A DNA stretch of 64,000 nt from positions 157,501 to 221,500 of the forward strand of contig CM022674.1 in the NCBI GenBank assembly GCA_012295275.1. The letters run 5' to 3'. The position numbers and the translations under genes were made by a program. Each line of letters begins with the position of its first letter. The first letter of the stretch is position 1. The notes under the pieces were generated by a model, which saw only the letters and a program-made list of their open reading frames with translations, was not told the DNA's origin and searched no databases. Below are positions 14,503 through 23,153 of the stretch, one piece after another. The DNA comes from Chrysomallon squamiferum. Taxonomy: Eukaryota; Mollusca; Gastropoda; Neomphalida; Peltospiridae.

Positions 14503-17108
14503 AAAAATAAAAATAGAAATAACTGATGGGAAAAAAAACAGAAGGCATTGCTTAAATAAAATTTCAAAAGTAATAGTTAATAATTTAAAGAAAAAAGAAA
14601 AAAACAACATTTAAAACCCCCACAATAAACCAACTAAAAACAAACAGATAATAATAAAAAATAAAAAGACAAAAAAAGTAATCAACAAAGGATATGAAGA
14701 TACAGAACAAGAAGTTCCCTAATGAAAAAGGAATTGCTTATTATCTTAAATTTATTCACAAACATCTCTGTACTTTCAATTTATTTTTAATATTATATGT
14801 TTTTTATGGTTAAAGTTTTCTCTAACTCTGCTTATTATAAAAAAAATAAAATTTAAAATTTAAAAATTTGAAAGATTAAAAATGAAAATGAAATAAAAGA
14901 TGAAGTAATTATTATTATTATTATTTCTAATTTACATTTCAAAAAAAAAATAAAAATAAAAAAATAAAATAAAATAAAATAAACGATATAATAAAATAAA
15001 AAAATAATAAAAATAATAATTAAAATCTCTTACATCGGTTTCTGTCAACTGCACAGTGTGGAGAATGTCCATGTCATCATATGACAGAATCTGAGCAGCA
15101 GAAACCTAACATAAAAATATAACAATATACATTACAATTAAACAAAATATTTAGATTTCAAAATATATTTAATAACATTTTTTTAATCAAATATATACAA
15201 TAATATATAAAAATAAAATTACACCTTAAATTTTTTTTTATTTGAAATAAAATATTTTAGATTCTAAAATTTTAACCAAATGGCATGAACTAGTACTGAA
15301 AGTAAAATATAATTAGCAAAACTTTAAAAATTAACACACATAAATTTTAGTTTGTAATACAGGCATTGGACTATTTATCCAGCAAGCATTGATTAATAAG
15401 CAACTCTAAACTCATAAACTGAAATATAAAGACAGTAACTATGAACTATTAAACATCAAACAACAGATTTGAACGTAAACAATGTAATAATGTTCACCCT
15501 CGGCAAATCTTTCAGCAGTTTAATCTGGGAGTCAGATATCTTGAGGACAGCCATGTGTTTTCTTGAGACCCGGAAAACCACTTCTGACAGAGGTTCCAGG
15601 GAGATAGACCGATGATACGGTCGCTGAAGCTGGGATTCAGTGGAGGCTGACAGACCTAGACTCTGAAAATAACAACGTACACACCACAGGTTTGACATCA
15701 TGTTAAATGTTTCATTGGTTGTATGAGCAAAAACTGTAATAAAAGTAATTTTAAAAATGTAATAACTGTTAAAATAACAACGTAAACACCACAGGTTTGA
15801 CATCATGTTAAATGTTTCATTGGTTGTATGAGCAAAAACTGTAATAAAAGTAATTTTAAAAATGTAATAACTGTTAAAATAACAATGTAAACACCACAGG
15901 TTTGACATGATGTTAAATGTTTCATTGGTTGTATGAGCAAAAACTGTAATAAAAGTAATTTTAAAAATGTAATAACTGTTAAAATAACAACGTAAACACC
16001 ACAGGTTTGACATGATGTTAAATGTTTCATTGGTTGTATGAGCAAAAACTGTAATAAAAGTAATTTTAAAAATGTAATAACTGTTAAAATAACAATGTAA
16101 ACACCACAGGTTTGACATGATGTTAAATGTTTCATTGGTTGTATGAGCAAAAACTGTAATAAAAGTAATTTTAAAAATGTAATAACTGTTAAAATAACAA
16201 TGTAAACACCACAGGTTTGACATGATGTTAAATGTTTCATTGGTTGTATGAGCAAAAACTAATAAAAGTAATTTTAAAAATGTAATAACTGTTAAAATAA
16301 CAATGTAAACACCACAGGTTTGACATGATGTTAAATGTTTCATTGGTTGTATGAGCAAAAACTGTAATAAAAGTAATTTTAAAAATGTAATAACTGTTAA
16401 AATAACAATGTAAACACCACAGGTTTGACATCATGTTAAATGTTTCATTGGTTGTATGAGTAAAAACTGTAATAAAAATAATTATATACATAATTTGTAG
16501 TAGAGTTTGATCAAATCATGATATAGTGAATACAGAAAAATTGCTAGAGCCTAAATATGTTTAAACTAGTGTTTTGAATACTACTAAATACTATTGTAAG
16601 ACTAAAAAAAAGCTAATGAGACTGATTAGTGTACAAACCTGCAGTGGTGTTGAAGTAAACATTTTGTCTTTCTGCAGGTCAAGTAACTGAAATCTCAGGG
16701 TCGCCTCGTCATAACACAGAAAATGAGTGTGATGAACAATCTGACAACTAGAAACACACAAAAAAACACTTAAAATCTAATAATTAACAGAAATAAATAC
16801 ATGAATAAGTAAATAAATAAATAAATAATAAGATAAGATAAAAAATTTCATAATTATGTTGTTTTTGGGTTTTTTTTTTAAATCATTGCAAAGTATTTGA
16901 AAATATGAAATTTTTCTTTTTTTCCTTCTTTTCGTATTGTGCTTTTAATGAAACAATTTCCTCAAATTAATGGAACTAACAGAATTATTAAAAAAACTTC
17001 ATGTAGTGTTCTTTCATAGATCATATTTTAATTAAGACCCCTATTTTGATAGCGTTATGTTTTGACAACTGAAAATAATCTGAAAGGATGATATTTGCAA
17101 TTTATAAC

Positions 17109-17178
<70 letters not shown>

Positions 17179-18284
17179 CTTTAAAAGATTAACCTAATCT
17201 TGTTTTACCTGGATTTATCTGTTATCCACAAAGCAGATAAAGCAAATTCTGTTTCTTTGGTTCCATCATGTGCTACTGTGACAACTGTTACCTTGGATTC
17301 TGGTGTCACACCCACAAGAAGCAGATCGTGATCTCTGTTTACTATGTTCCAGTGTATGACACTGTCACTGAAATAAAATTTATAAACGGGTTTATGACTT
17401 GTGTGTGTGTATGTTACAAAGATATTTAATTATCTTATTCTTTCTCGTATTTCTCTGAACATCTGTCTCTTTATCTTTTACATATCTGTCTGTCTGTCTA
17501 TCCATGCATTAATCTGTCTGTTTATATTTCAATTAAATACAAACATCAGTATCATGTCTGTCTCTTCGTACAGATGAAGAGTTGATTTTGAGATAACTTT
17601 GATTGTACAGTGATTAGATACATTTGTAAGAAGCTCAGTTATCCTTCACCTGATGAATTTGCTGTTTTACATTTCATTGTTTTATTGTTTATAATTTTGT
17701 TATTACTTAGATTTACATGTTAATTAGTATATTTTAATGTTTTTCTCTTTTTTTTAAACTTTATTCCTACTTTGAATCTTATTGCACTGAACTGCTACTT
17801 ATTATTTATTAATTCTGGTACCAGACAATTTATCTCACTTTGAGAAAACCAAATATATCAGAAAGATGGCTTTTAAAGAAATATTGTTTTATTCTTTAAT
17901 CTTCAGTGTAAATCACTTCAACTGCACCCATGAACAATTTTTCAGTTTCATTGTATTTTTTTATTTTTTAATAACTACAATAAATTAACCAATCAGTTGT
18001 TTGAAAAACTGTATTTTGTAGTTTAGATGTTGTTGATCTTTAGCATTACTTGATGTATTTAATTTAAGAGTTTTTATAAAGAAAAAATAAAGATAAAATA
18101 TTATATATAAATTGCATGATTGTTTGAATTTATATCAGTGTGTAAGTATAAATAATAGGGTGGTTGACTGACAAGCATTTTGAGGTAAACATTTAATTTT
18201 AAATGTATCATTTTTAACCCAGATAAAAATATACACTGTGTACCTGTAAATGTGGTGGTTATATCATTTTGACAAAACAATAAC

Positions 18285-18367
<83 letters not shown>

Positions 18368-21300
18368 CTAACCTGTTCAATAAATCAACTTGCCAAAGTT
18401 TTTTGCCATCTGAAGCCTGCAATGCATACAAGCCATTAGCTGTACTCACTATTACTTTTTCAGCTGAAATAACAATGACAATAATTGTAATAACAAGAAC
18501 AGTAATAACAGTAACAGCAGTTCTATAATAATAATAATGGGGAACATTTTATAACAATAACAATAACAGTAACAGTAAGATAAAAATGGCAGTAATACTG
18601 TGCACTGGGTAAATTTAATAAAAATAATAACAATGTAGTAATAACTTTGCAAGTAAACATTAACAAAAAAACAAATTCATCAGAAGGATTTAGATAACAT
18701 CTTAAATTAAAAATCAATATATTATTGATTTAGTAGCAATGTAAAAAAAAAAAAAACCAACAAATTTACCAACAAAATGTGTGATAATTTTTACAGCATT
18801 AAAAACACTCACATATACAGAGTCAAATAAACTAAATTTTGTACAAATTACGAAAACAGACAAATCTTTTTTCAGATATCTAAACATATATTATATACAT
18901 ATCACAAAAGTCTTGCATCTTCTTTAAAACCATTTAACACACTTACCTCTGTTTCTGCCGACCAAAACAGCAGAAGGTCTGAAATTTTTTCAATATAAAA
19001 CACTTTTATACAAATAAACAGAAATATTACCAGGATATTATAATACATTTTTTAGCATACTTTATTATTACTAAAGACTATAGATCAATAATATATCTCC
19101 ATACAGCAATACATTATAAGTAAATTAAAAATATATGTTGGTAATTTATCAATGAAATAGAGCCAGATGTTATGTAGATGGATTTAACATTTATTTAATA
19201 GAGAAAAGCAGGTATTTATACATGTTTTATGTTTGAAAGTACACACCTGGTGTTTGCGTTTGCTTGTAGCATTGTTTCCCACACCATGTTACCTGACCCT
19301 GCATTCCAGCCTCGCACTAGGTAACCTCCTGCATGAACACTAAACAAACCTAGGAAAGGAATAATAACAACAATAACAATAAGTGTAAAAGTAATAATAA
19401 TAAACAGCAACAACAACGTAACAATGATAAATACAACAGTAATAATACAGAAATAATAATTAAAAAAAATAACAATCAAAATGGTAATAATGTTGAAAAT
19501 AATAATAAATGAATAATTATAGCTCTAGATTTTTCTCTTTAACATAAACCGTATAATAATAATGATAATGATGATAATAATCTTTATAGAACAATCCTTT
19601 TGAAATGTATTTGATATTTTAAAATATTTTAAATGACCATTTATAGAAAAAGAAAATCATACTAGTACAGTTCTTCTTATCAACAATTTATTTATTTAGG
19701 ATGGATATGACTAAGAATTAATCTGAAATTAACAAAATGTCATTTTAAACTATGAACTGAATCTGATGAAAAAAGAAATCTTACTGCTGCTTTGATGAAG
19801 AAGGCAGTCAACACGTCCTCTCTGTGTCTGCTCAAAAACCTTTCTCCACACTGAAAACACATCAAACAATCTTAGACTTAACCCAATATATTTCTACAAA
19901 GAAAATTTAAGTGAATAATTGTGTACACTGTTGTTTATTCCATATAAAAGTATTGAAGAAAAAGTAGATAACTTAGTTACAGTTGTATCTTTAAACAGCA
20001 TAATTACCCACTGGTGTTTATTCCATATAAAAGTATTGAAGAAAAAGTAGACAACTTAGTTATAGTTGTATCTTTAAACAGCATAGTTGTGTACACTGGT
20101 GTTTATTCCATATAAAAGTATTGAAGAAAAAGTAGATAACTTAGTTGTAGTTGTATCTTTAAATAGCATAATTACCCACTGGTGTTTATTCCATATCAAA
20201 GTATTGAAGAAAAAGTAGAGAACTTAGTTACAGTTGTATCTTTAAACAGCATAATTACCCACTGGTGTTTATTCCATATAAAAGTATTGAAGAAAAAGTA
20301 GATAACTTAGTTACAGTTGTATCTTTAAACAGCATAATTACCCACTGGTGTTTATTCCATATAAAAGTATTGAAGAAAAAGTAGATAACTTAGTTACAGT
20401 TGTATCTTTAAACAGCATAGTTACCCACTGTTGTTTATTCCATATAAAAGTATTGAAGAAAAAGTAGATAACTTAGTTATAGTTGTATCTTTAAACAGCA
20501 TAGTTACCCAGGCTGCCATTGTGTGCATGAATGGAGGCAATGACATGTTTATCAGTTGCTACAAGAAATCTTTTCCCACTGGAAGATGGTGACTGATCCC
20601 AGTACAGATGTTCAATCTTTCCTACATACGACTGCTTCCTATAATGATAAGAGAAATAACAGACAAAATAGACGTAACAGATATAACAGACATAATACTT
20701 TTTAATAGACATGGTAATAATAAATAATACAAGGAAAAAAAAAAGAATGAAATAATGTAAAATCATTTCATTAAAAATGCCTTTACAAAATTTTAACTGA
20801 TAATTTGGTAGAATGTTGCAGAAAGGAAACTTCTTATTACTGATTAATATAATGAAGTCATAAAGAGGATATGTGACAATTTCCCAAAACACGCAGAGCA
20901 GTTTTTCTTCACAGCCCCTTTTTCATTTCAATTGCTAGTTAAGTCTCTGGTAAAGAACTGCTTCCAAAATTGTCTTTCCTTGTTCTTTGCATTGTTATTT
21001 ACAAACCTGTCATAAATTTACTAATAATGTTCAGGCCTCTCATTATAAGGCAAATGAAGCATTTTTAAACTGCCATATCTTTCTTGTTAACTTAATGGTC
21101 ATAAAAAATGAGATCATAGTATCATTGGGAAGGTCTTTCTCATGGCTTCCAGCGATATCAAACTTATTAACACTGACTGACATTTAATGTTTTAGTCACA
21201 CACTACACAAAGCAATGGTTGTTGATTAAGAATCAGTAATGAACTCTGGGAAGCACACATCTTGCAACTACGCCAATCTAGTCTGTTTCATTATAAAATC

Positions 21301-21807
21301 TTCCCAGCTAATACATTTATGTGGCCCAGAGCTGGCATCATCAGGACCTGATATTTGAAATACATATGCTTGCTGCCTAAGCAGGGAATCTTTTACACAA
21401 AGTGACAAATGTAAATGTTGATCCAAAAGCAGCTTATTTTGGTTCTGCTAGCATTGTGCATATAAAAGAACAAAAGTCTGATATAAAACAATTTAATGAT
21501 TTTTTTTTTTACATTAAACTATAAAGAAGAAGAAGAGGAAAATACTTAGATTCATGATCGTTACTGTTAGTATTCCTAGTCTAGTGTAACTACTAATTGT
21601 AAGAAAGTAAAATTAATAAATTAACAATATTAATAAAACATGTATTGTACTTTATTCGAATGCAAATTATATACATATTAACATTATAATGTTTTGACGT
21701 ATCAAGGCTAATTACCAATCAAATTTTCCTGCTTGATCTTCATAAATGGCAGAGCTATTTAAAATGAAAAGCAGAAAACATACTACATACAACCACGTTG
21801 CCGCCAT
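2366..21807 (-). CDS. EMC1: EMC1, ER membrane protein complex subunit 1 (25 coding exons)
   Basis: EMC1 is the large lumenal scaffold subunit of the EMC, which inserts tail-anchored and multipass proteins into the ER membrane. Joining 25 exons on the - strand gives 983 codons plus stop (human about 993 aa). All junctions are GT-AG and every phase matches. Seen: signal peptide at residues 1-20, then YEDQ.GKFDW; PQQ/WD-like beta-propeller repeats ([16 protein letters not shown], about 150-165); SREESLA-like and EMVDLP motifs near 410-430; [10 protein letters not shown] (502-511); [13 protein letters not shown] (about 557-569); [18 protein letters not shown] (703-720); HSENWVV (778-784); [20 protein letters not shown] (about 904-923); one transmembrane helix at 952-969 and a basic C-terminus ending LNRAWK. 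These blocks match the family in order, including the DUF1620 C-terminal domain. Odd features are an Asp/Glu tract at 487-501 and several introns dominated by tandem arrays. The start ATG has a good context and directly precedes the signal peptide. Confidence 0.97.
2573..2609. repeat. (AAT)n microsatellite in EMC1 intron 24
   Basis: About 12 AAT units lie between the EMC1 exon 25 acceptor and the minisatellite of the same intron. Confidence 0.9.
2626..4436 (-). repeat. Minisatellite of 38/26 bp carrying copies of the EMC1 exon 24 5' splice site
   Basis: About 50 tandem units fill almost all of intron 24. Full units are 38 bp; short units are 26 bp and lack one 12-bp block. On the gene strand that block is GCCTATGGTATA, which is the last seven bases of exon 24 plus the first five of its intron. 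Counting the core gives about 33 intronic copies plus the genuine donor at 4428/4429. A 369-bp higher-order duplication (segments starting near 3801 and 4170) is also visible. The array is flush with the exon, so the real donor is itself the edge unit. Confidence 0.95.
4429..4571 (-). CDS. EMC1: EMC1 exon 24
   Basis: Encodes [20 protein letters not shown] and [20 protein letters not shown]. Acceptor ACGCAG, donor GCCTATG|GTATAGG. Its last seven coding bases and its donor are copied about 33 more times in the adjoining intronic array. Confidence 0.95.
5101..5140. repeat. (AAT)n/(AAAT)n microsatellite in EMC1 intron 22-23 region
   Basis: About 13 AAT units followed by AAAT units, lying downstream of the exon 23 donor on the gene strand. 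Confidence 0.9.
5311..5395 (-). CDS. EMC1: EMC1 exon 23
   Basis: Encodes [20 protein letters not shown] then VIPTQET. The [12 protein letters not shown] motif is identical to human. Acceptor TCTAG, donor CTAT|GTAAGT. Confidence 0.95.
5701..5747. repeat. (GA)n microsatellite in EMC1 intron 22
   Basis: An uninterrupted GA run of about 47 bp between EMC1 exons 22 and 23. Confidence 0.95.
5909..6119 (-). CDS. EMC1: EMC1 exon 22
   Basis: Encodes [20 protein letters not shown] through [20 protein letters not shown], the conserved QSYIFP..I..M.ATITE.GITS block. Acceptor TTTCAG, donor TTA|GTAAGT. Confidence 0.95.
6455..6576 (-). CDS. EMC1: EMC1 exon 21
   Basis: Encodes [20 protein letters not shown] and [15 protein letters not shown]. 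Acceptor GTCTAG, donor GTG|GTAAGT, ending in phase 0. Confidence 0.95.
6750..6835. repeat. (CTA/CTG)n microsatellite in EMC1 intron 20
   Basis: CTA, CCA and CTG triplets in tandem between exons 20 and 21. Degenerate triplet repeats continue to about 6960. No coding exon is seen here. Confidence 0.85.
7140..7262 (-). CDS. EMC1: EMC1 exon 20
   Basis: Encodes [20 protein letters not shown] then [11 protein letters not shown], one of the best-conserved EMC1 blocks. Acceptor TTCCAG, donor AAAG|GTACAT. Confidence 0.96.
7555..7639 (-). CDS. EMC1: EMC1 exon 19
   Basis: Encodes [20 protein letters not shown] then [15 protein letters not shown] microsatellite on the gene strand runs directly into the acceptor (TATTTTCAG). 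Donor GATG|GTCAGT. Confidence 0.92.
7905..8027 (-). CDS. EMC1: EMC1 exon 18
   Basis: Encodes [20 protein letters not shown] and [20 protein letters not shown], matching human [25 protein letters not shown]. Acceptor TTTCAG, donor CAAG|GTTGTT. Confidence 0.93.
8656..8826 (-). CDS. EMC1: EMC1 exon 17
   Basis: Encodes [20 protein letters not shown] through [16 protein letters not shown]. Acceptor TTTCAG, donor TAAG|GTAATG. Phase 0 at both ends. Confidence 0.93.
9240..10918. repeat. 41/35/31-bp minisatellite filling EMC1 intron 16
   Basis: About 45 tandem units share the core CAGGTTGATAAAGAAACTA. Length classes differ by presence of AATTAG and of a TAGAGTGATT/AGGGTGATT segment. On the gene strand the array begins about 20 bases after the exon 16 donor. 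I see no copy of the splice site inside the unit, unlike the arrays of introns 2 and 24. Confidence 0.95.
10924..11088 (-). CDS. EMC1: EMC1 exon 16
   Basis: Encodes [20 protein letters not shown] and the strongly conserved [13 protein letters not shown] block. Acceptor TTTCAG, donor CAAG|GTACTA. A large 41-bp minisatellite begins about 20 bases inside the intron. Confidence 0.95.
11152..11315. repeat. Mixed TTA/TTG/TCA triplet repeats in EMC1 intron 15
   Basis: A long run of ATT, GTT, ATC and TTC triplets. No exon. It begins about 50 bases upstream of the exon 16 acceptor on the gene strand. Confidence 0.85.
11504..11677 (-). CDS. EMC1: EMC1 exon 15, with acidic tract
   Basis: Encodes [20 protein letters not shown], then an Asp/Glu tract of about 15 residues written by GAT/GAA repeats, then [20 protein letters not shown], which is almost identical to human. 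Acceptor TTTAG, donor AAAG|GTTTGT. Confidence 0.95.
11678..12193 (-). other. EMC1 intron 14, AT-rich
   Basis: Contains AAAT-rich simple sequence, a 20-bp direct duplication near 11844-11883 (AACACTCAATCAACATCATA) and an A-run near 11990-12015. Nothing else is recognised. Confidence 0.6.
12194..12249 (-). CDS. EMC1: EMC1 exon 14
   Basis: Encodes [19 protein letters not shown] (human GLLGMFLKRLSSQLILLQ). Acceptor CTACAG, donor GCAG|GTTGGA. Ends in phase 0. Confidence 0.92.
12287..12318. repeat. (CA)n microsatellite in EMC1 intron 13
   Basis: About 16 CA dinucleotides, just upstream of exon 14 on the gene strand. Confidence 0.9.
12469..12655. repeat. (AAT)n then (AAAT)n microsatellite in EMC1 intron 13
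   Basis: A long AAT array with two identical TAGTATT interruptions about 69 bases apart, followed by AAAT units. The repeated interruption indicates duplication of a roughly 69-bp segment. Confidence 0.92.
13053..13169 (-). CDS. EMC1: EMC1 exon 13
   Basis: Encodes [20 protein letters not shown] and [16 protein letters not shown], very close to the human [20 protein letters not shown] block. Acceptor CTTCAG, donor GAAG|GTAAAA. Confidence 0.95.
13680..13773 (-). CDS. EMC1: EMC1 exon 12
   Basis: Encodes [20 protein letters not shown] then [11 protein letters not shown], matching human LYIQVFLKKDD...LVQTEDHLLLFLQ. Acceptor TTGCAG, donor TCAG|GTAAAA. Confidence 0.93.
14054..14200. repeat. 45-bp tandem repeat, about 3.5 copies, in EMC1 intron 11
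   Basis: The unit contains GTTTTCTGGAACATTCTACA and ends near CACTCCATGT. It does not touch an exon edge. Confidence 0.9.
14320..14421 (-). CDS. EMC1: EMC1 exon 11
   Basis: Encodes [20 protein letters not shown] through [10 protein letters not shown]. Acceptor TTTCAG, donor AGAG|GTTTGT. Phase 0 at both ends. Confidence 0.92.
15034..15105 (-). CDS. EMC1: EMC1 exon 10
   Basis: Encodes [20 protein letters not shown] then TETD. Acceptor GTTAG, donor GAT|GTAAGA. Phase 0 at both ends. Confidence 0.9.
15498..15662 (-). CDS. EMC1: EMC1 exon 9
   Basis: Encodes [20 protein letters not shown] through [16 protein letters not shown], phase 0 at both ends. The acceptor TTTTCAG adjoins the 105-bp tandem array of intron 8, whose reading frame is open into this exon. 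Confidence 0.92.
15663..16490 (-). repeat. 105-bp tandem repeat (about 8 copies) abutting EMC1 exon 9
   Basis: Units repeat every 105 bases (35 codons; one unit is about 3 bases shorter). The array starts directly at the exon 9 acceptor. On the gene strand one frame is stop-free across the copies, reads into exon 9 in frame, and encodes a 35-residue repeat containing [20 protein letters not shown]. Each unit also carries acceptor-like pyrimidine-AG motifs (ACTTTTATTACAG and TTATTTTAACAG). I take this to be intronic, because exon 8 joins exon 9 in perfect phase and the repeat has no place in EMC1 family proteins. Confidence 0.92.
16639..16747 (-). CDS. EMC1: EMC1 exon 8
   Basis: Encodes [20 protein letters not shown] then [16 protein letters not shown]. 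Acceptor TTCTAG, donor GCAG|GTTTGT, ending in phase 0. Confidence 0.92.
16748..17208 (-). repeat. EMC1 intron 7 with (AAT)n microsatellite
   Basis: The intron holds an AAT array at about 17104-17177, close to the exon 7 donor on the gene strand, plus AT-rich unique sequence. No further gene is seen. Confidence 0.85.
17209..17367 (-). CDS. EMC1: EMC1 exon 7
   Basis: Encodes [20 protein letters not shown] through [12 protein letters not shown]. Acceptor TTTCAG, donor CCAG|GTAAAA. Phase agrees with exons 6 and 8. Confidence 0.92.
17368..18372 (-). other. EMC1 intron 6 with (AAT)n tract
   Basis: AT-rich sequence without a recognisable exon. An uninterrupted (AAT)n of about 80 bp (18284-18363) lies directly beside the exon 6 donor. 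Confidence 0.8.
18373..18463 (-). CDS. EMC1: EMC1 exon 6
   Basis: Encodes [20 protein letters not shown] and then [10 protein letters not shown], a clear propeller repeat. Acceptor TTTCAG, donor ACAG|GTTAGT. An 80-bp (AAT)n tract starts within 10 bases of the donor. Confidence 0.93.
18464..19246 (-). other. EMC1 introns 4-5 region around the micro-exon
   Basis: Apart from the 32-nt exon 5 only AT-rich sequence and AAC/AAT triplets (about 18465-18590) are seen. Confidence 0.6.
18947..18978 (-). CDS. EMC1: EMC1 exon 5, a 32-nt micro-exon
   Basis: Encodes [11 protein letters not shown] only. It is flanked by TTTCAG and AGAG|GTAAGT. Without it the phases of exons 4 and 6 do not join, which supports it as constitutive. 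Confidence 0.85.
19247..19349 (-). CDS. EMC1: EMC1 exon 4
   Basis: Encodes [20 protein letters not shown] followed by MVWETMLQ, a PQQ-like blade. Acceptor CCTAG, donor CCAG|GTGTGT. Phase agrees. Confidence 0.92.
19785..19850 (-). CDS. EMC1: EMC1 exon 3
   Basis: Encodes [20 protein letters not shown], matching the human LWRHVDKGTAEG region. Acceptor TTTCAG, donor A|GTAAGA. Phase agrees with both neighbours. Confidence 0.9.
19926..20507 (-). repeat. 83-bp tandem repeat carrying copies of the EMC1 exon 2 5' splice site
   Basis: Seven units at a steady 83-bp period (one of 85) end flush at the exon 2 donor. On the gene strand each unit contains GTAA(C/T)TATGCTGTTTAAAG, the same sequence that begins the intron; five intronic copies keep GG before GTAA. 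Two copies near the middle and far end have a broken donor (GTGTAC or CACAAC in place of GGTAA). Confidence 0.93.
20508..20638 (-). CDS. EMC1: EMC1 exon 2
   Basis: Encodes W-KQSYVGK through the first propeller blade, including [18 protein letters not shown]. Acceptor TTATAG, donor CTGG|GTAACT. The donor and the next 30-odd intronic bases are repeated as an 83-bp tandem array in intron 2. Confidence 0.93.
20639..21715 (-). other. EMC1 intron 1, with about 700 bp of low-repeat sequence
   Basis: The part from about 20885 to 21480 is less AT-skewed and free of microsatellites, unlike the other introns. It could be an old interspersed element or conserved intronic sequence. No open frame, splice-flanked exon or transposon ends were recognised. 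Confidence 0.4.
21716..21807 (-). CDS. EMC1: EMC1 exon 1: start codon and signal peptide
   Basis: ATG at 21805-21807. It encodes a hydrophobic signal peptide ([20 protein letters not shown]) and then [10 protein letters not shown], the conserved mature N-terminus. The exon ends TG|GTAATT and the split Trp codon is completed in exon 2. Confidence 0.95.
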
Positions 21808-22640
21808 TGCTGTTGCAAATTGGGTCGTATTTCATTGATTGCACGTAACATTCTGAATATGCTCGGTTAACAACAGCCAATCTGCTTCGGTGCTTGATCA
21901 AGTCTTTAGAACGAAAATAGCATCTGTAACAACAGCAGCAGTTGCAGCAGTAGTAGCAACAGCAGTAGCAGCAGAAACAACAACAACAGTAATAATAATA
22001 ACAGCAACATCATCATCATCATCAACAACAACAACAACAATAATAATAATGGTGATGATGATATTTATTTGTTTGTTCGTTTATTTATTACTTTCAGATC
22101 ATTCTCTTTACCCTTTAAACTAATATTTCAAATAAAATAAATTTATTTCAGGACGATTATTTCAGTGAGTTATTGTCTTTATTATTTACATTTGTCATGA
22201 CTCTATAACGCGATGTATAACATAACATTTCGTAGGACTTTTGACTTTTTGTGGGCACAGATATGTAACTTTATGTTGTATATCTAATTTGCTAAAATAT
22301 ATGTTAATTTTATAATTGATAGAAACAAGACTAATTTATGCTGAATGAATTATGTAAGGAGCACATTATAGTTCCATTACAGAGACTCTTTGCTAGCTTA
22401 TTTTTACACTACATTTGAATGCTTCTTGGTGTTCATTTTGTCATGACATTTCGCCTCGAATGTGCAAATCGAATACGTCCTAGGTTGTTTCACTTTGGTA
22501 CCTGCTAATTTCCGGTGTCATGGCGGAAATTGAAGTATTTATGTTAAGGCTAGGCAATTTATTTCGATAATTTTGCATTGTTTGCGAATAATGTTAAATC
22601 ATTTAGGACATATATAAAATCGAATAGGAATTTGGTAAGT
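21808..22640. promoter_or_regulatory. Probable divergent promoter between EMC1 (-) and a + strand transcript
   Basis: Upstream of the EMC1 start the sequence contains CAG/AAC/ATC triplet repeats (about 21927-22060) and then a segment with many more CpGs than the surroundings (about 22200-22640). That segment includes an ETS-like ATTTCCGG at 22508-22515 and ATGGCGGAA at 22520-22528. A strong donor TTTG|GTAAGT follows at 22634/22635. CpG density and ETS/GGCGG motifs are typical of TATA-less housekeeping promoters. The assignment is inferred. Confidence 0.4.
22500..22634 (+). other. Possible non-coding first exon (TNK2 5' UTR?) with a 16-codon uORF
   Basis: ATG at 22520 opens a 16-codon frame closed by TAA at 22568-22570, and GTAAGT at 22635 is a consensus donor. 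The next + strand gene with no assigned first exon is TNK2, 10 kb downstream. No transcript evidence is available, and the 5' boundary is arbitrary. Confidence 0.25.
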
Positions 22641-23114
22641 TTACGTTTACTTATTTTATAGATTTATATTATTTAGTGTTTTTTTTAATGATTTGTACGC
22701 AGGACCAACGGTCTTTTCCGGGTCAACATCGAACATGAAAGGCTATTTAAAGTGTGTCATATTTGTTTTTGTTTTGATTATCTTTATCATTTATCACTTG
22801 CACATTTTTTAATGGGTGCCTGTTTAGAAAAAAATAATAATGATGTGATGTTTACAAAAGAAAAATATTTAACTTTTTCAAACTGAAATCCAACAACTTT
22901 TCTTGTTTCGTGATTTGAATAACAATAACGGATTAACGAGTTAAATAAACTTATAAAGTTAAACACCTGACGATGAAACCATTAGATGTGATAAGTGACA
23001 TCTCATAGTCATATAATTATTTTGCGTTTTAAACGCCTGTAAGTAAGTGTCTGTATCAATTAATTGTATCATGTACCTATGTGAGTATATCAACAATCCG
23101 ACGTCAACAGTGTA

Positions 23115-23153
<39 letters not shown>

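Noticed and set aside
15456-16358. A 300-residue open frame on the - strand as a separate gene
   Set aside because: It is EMC1 exon 9 plus the intronic 105-bp tandem array read in an accidental open frame. EMC1 exon 8 joins exon 9 in phase without it.
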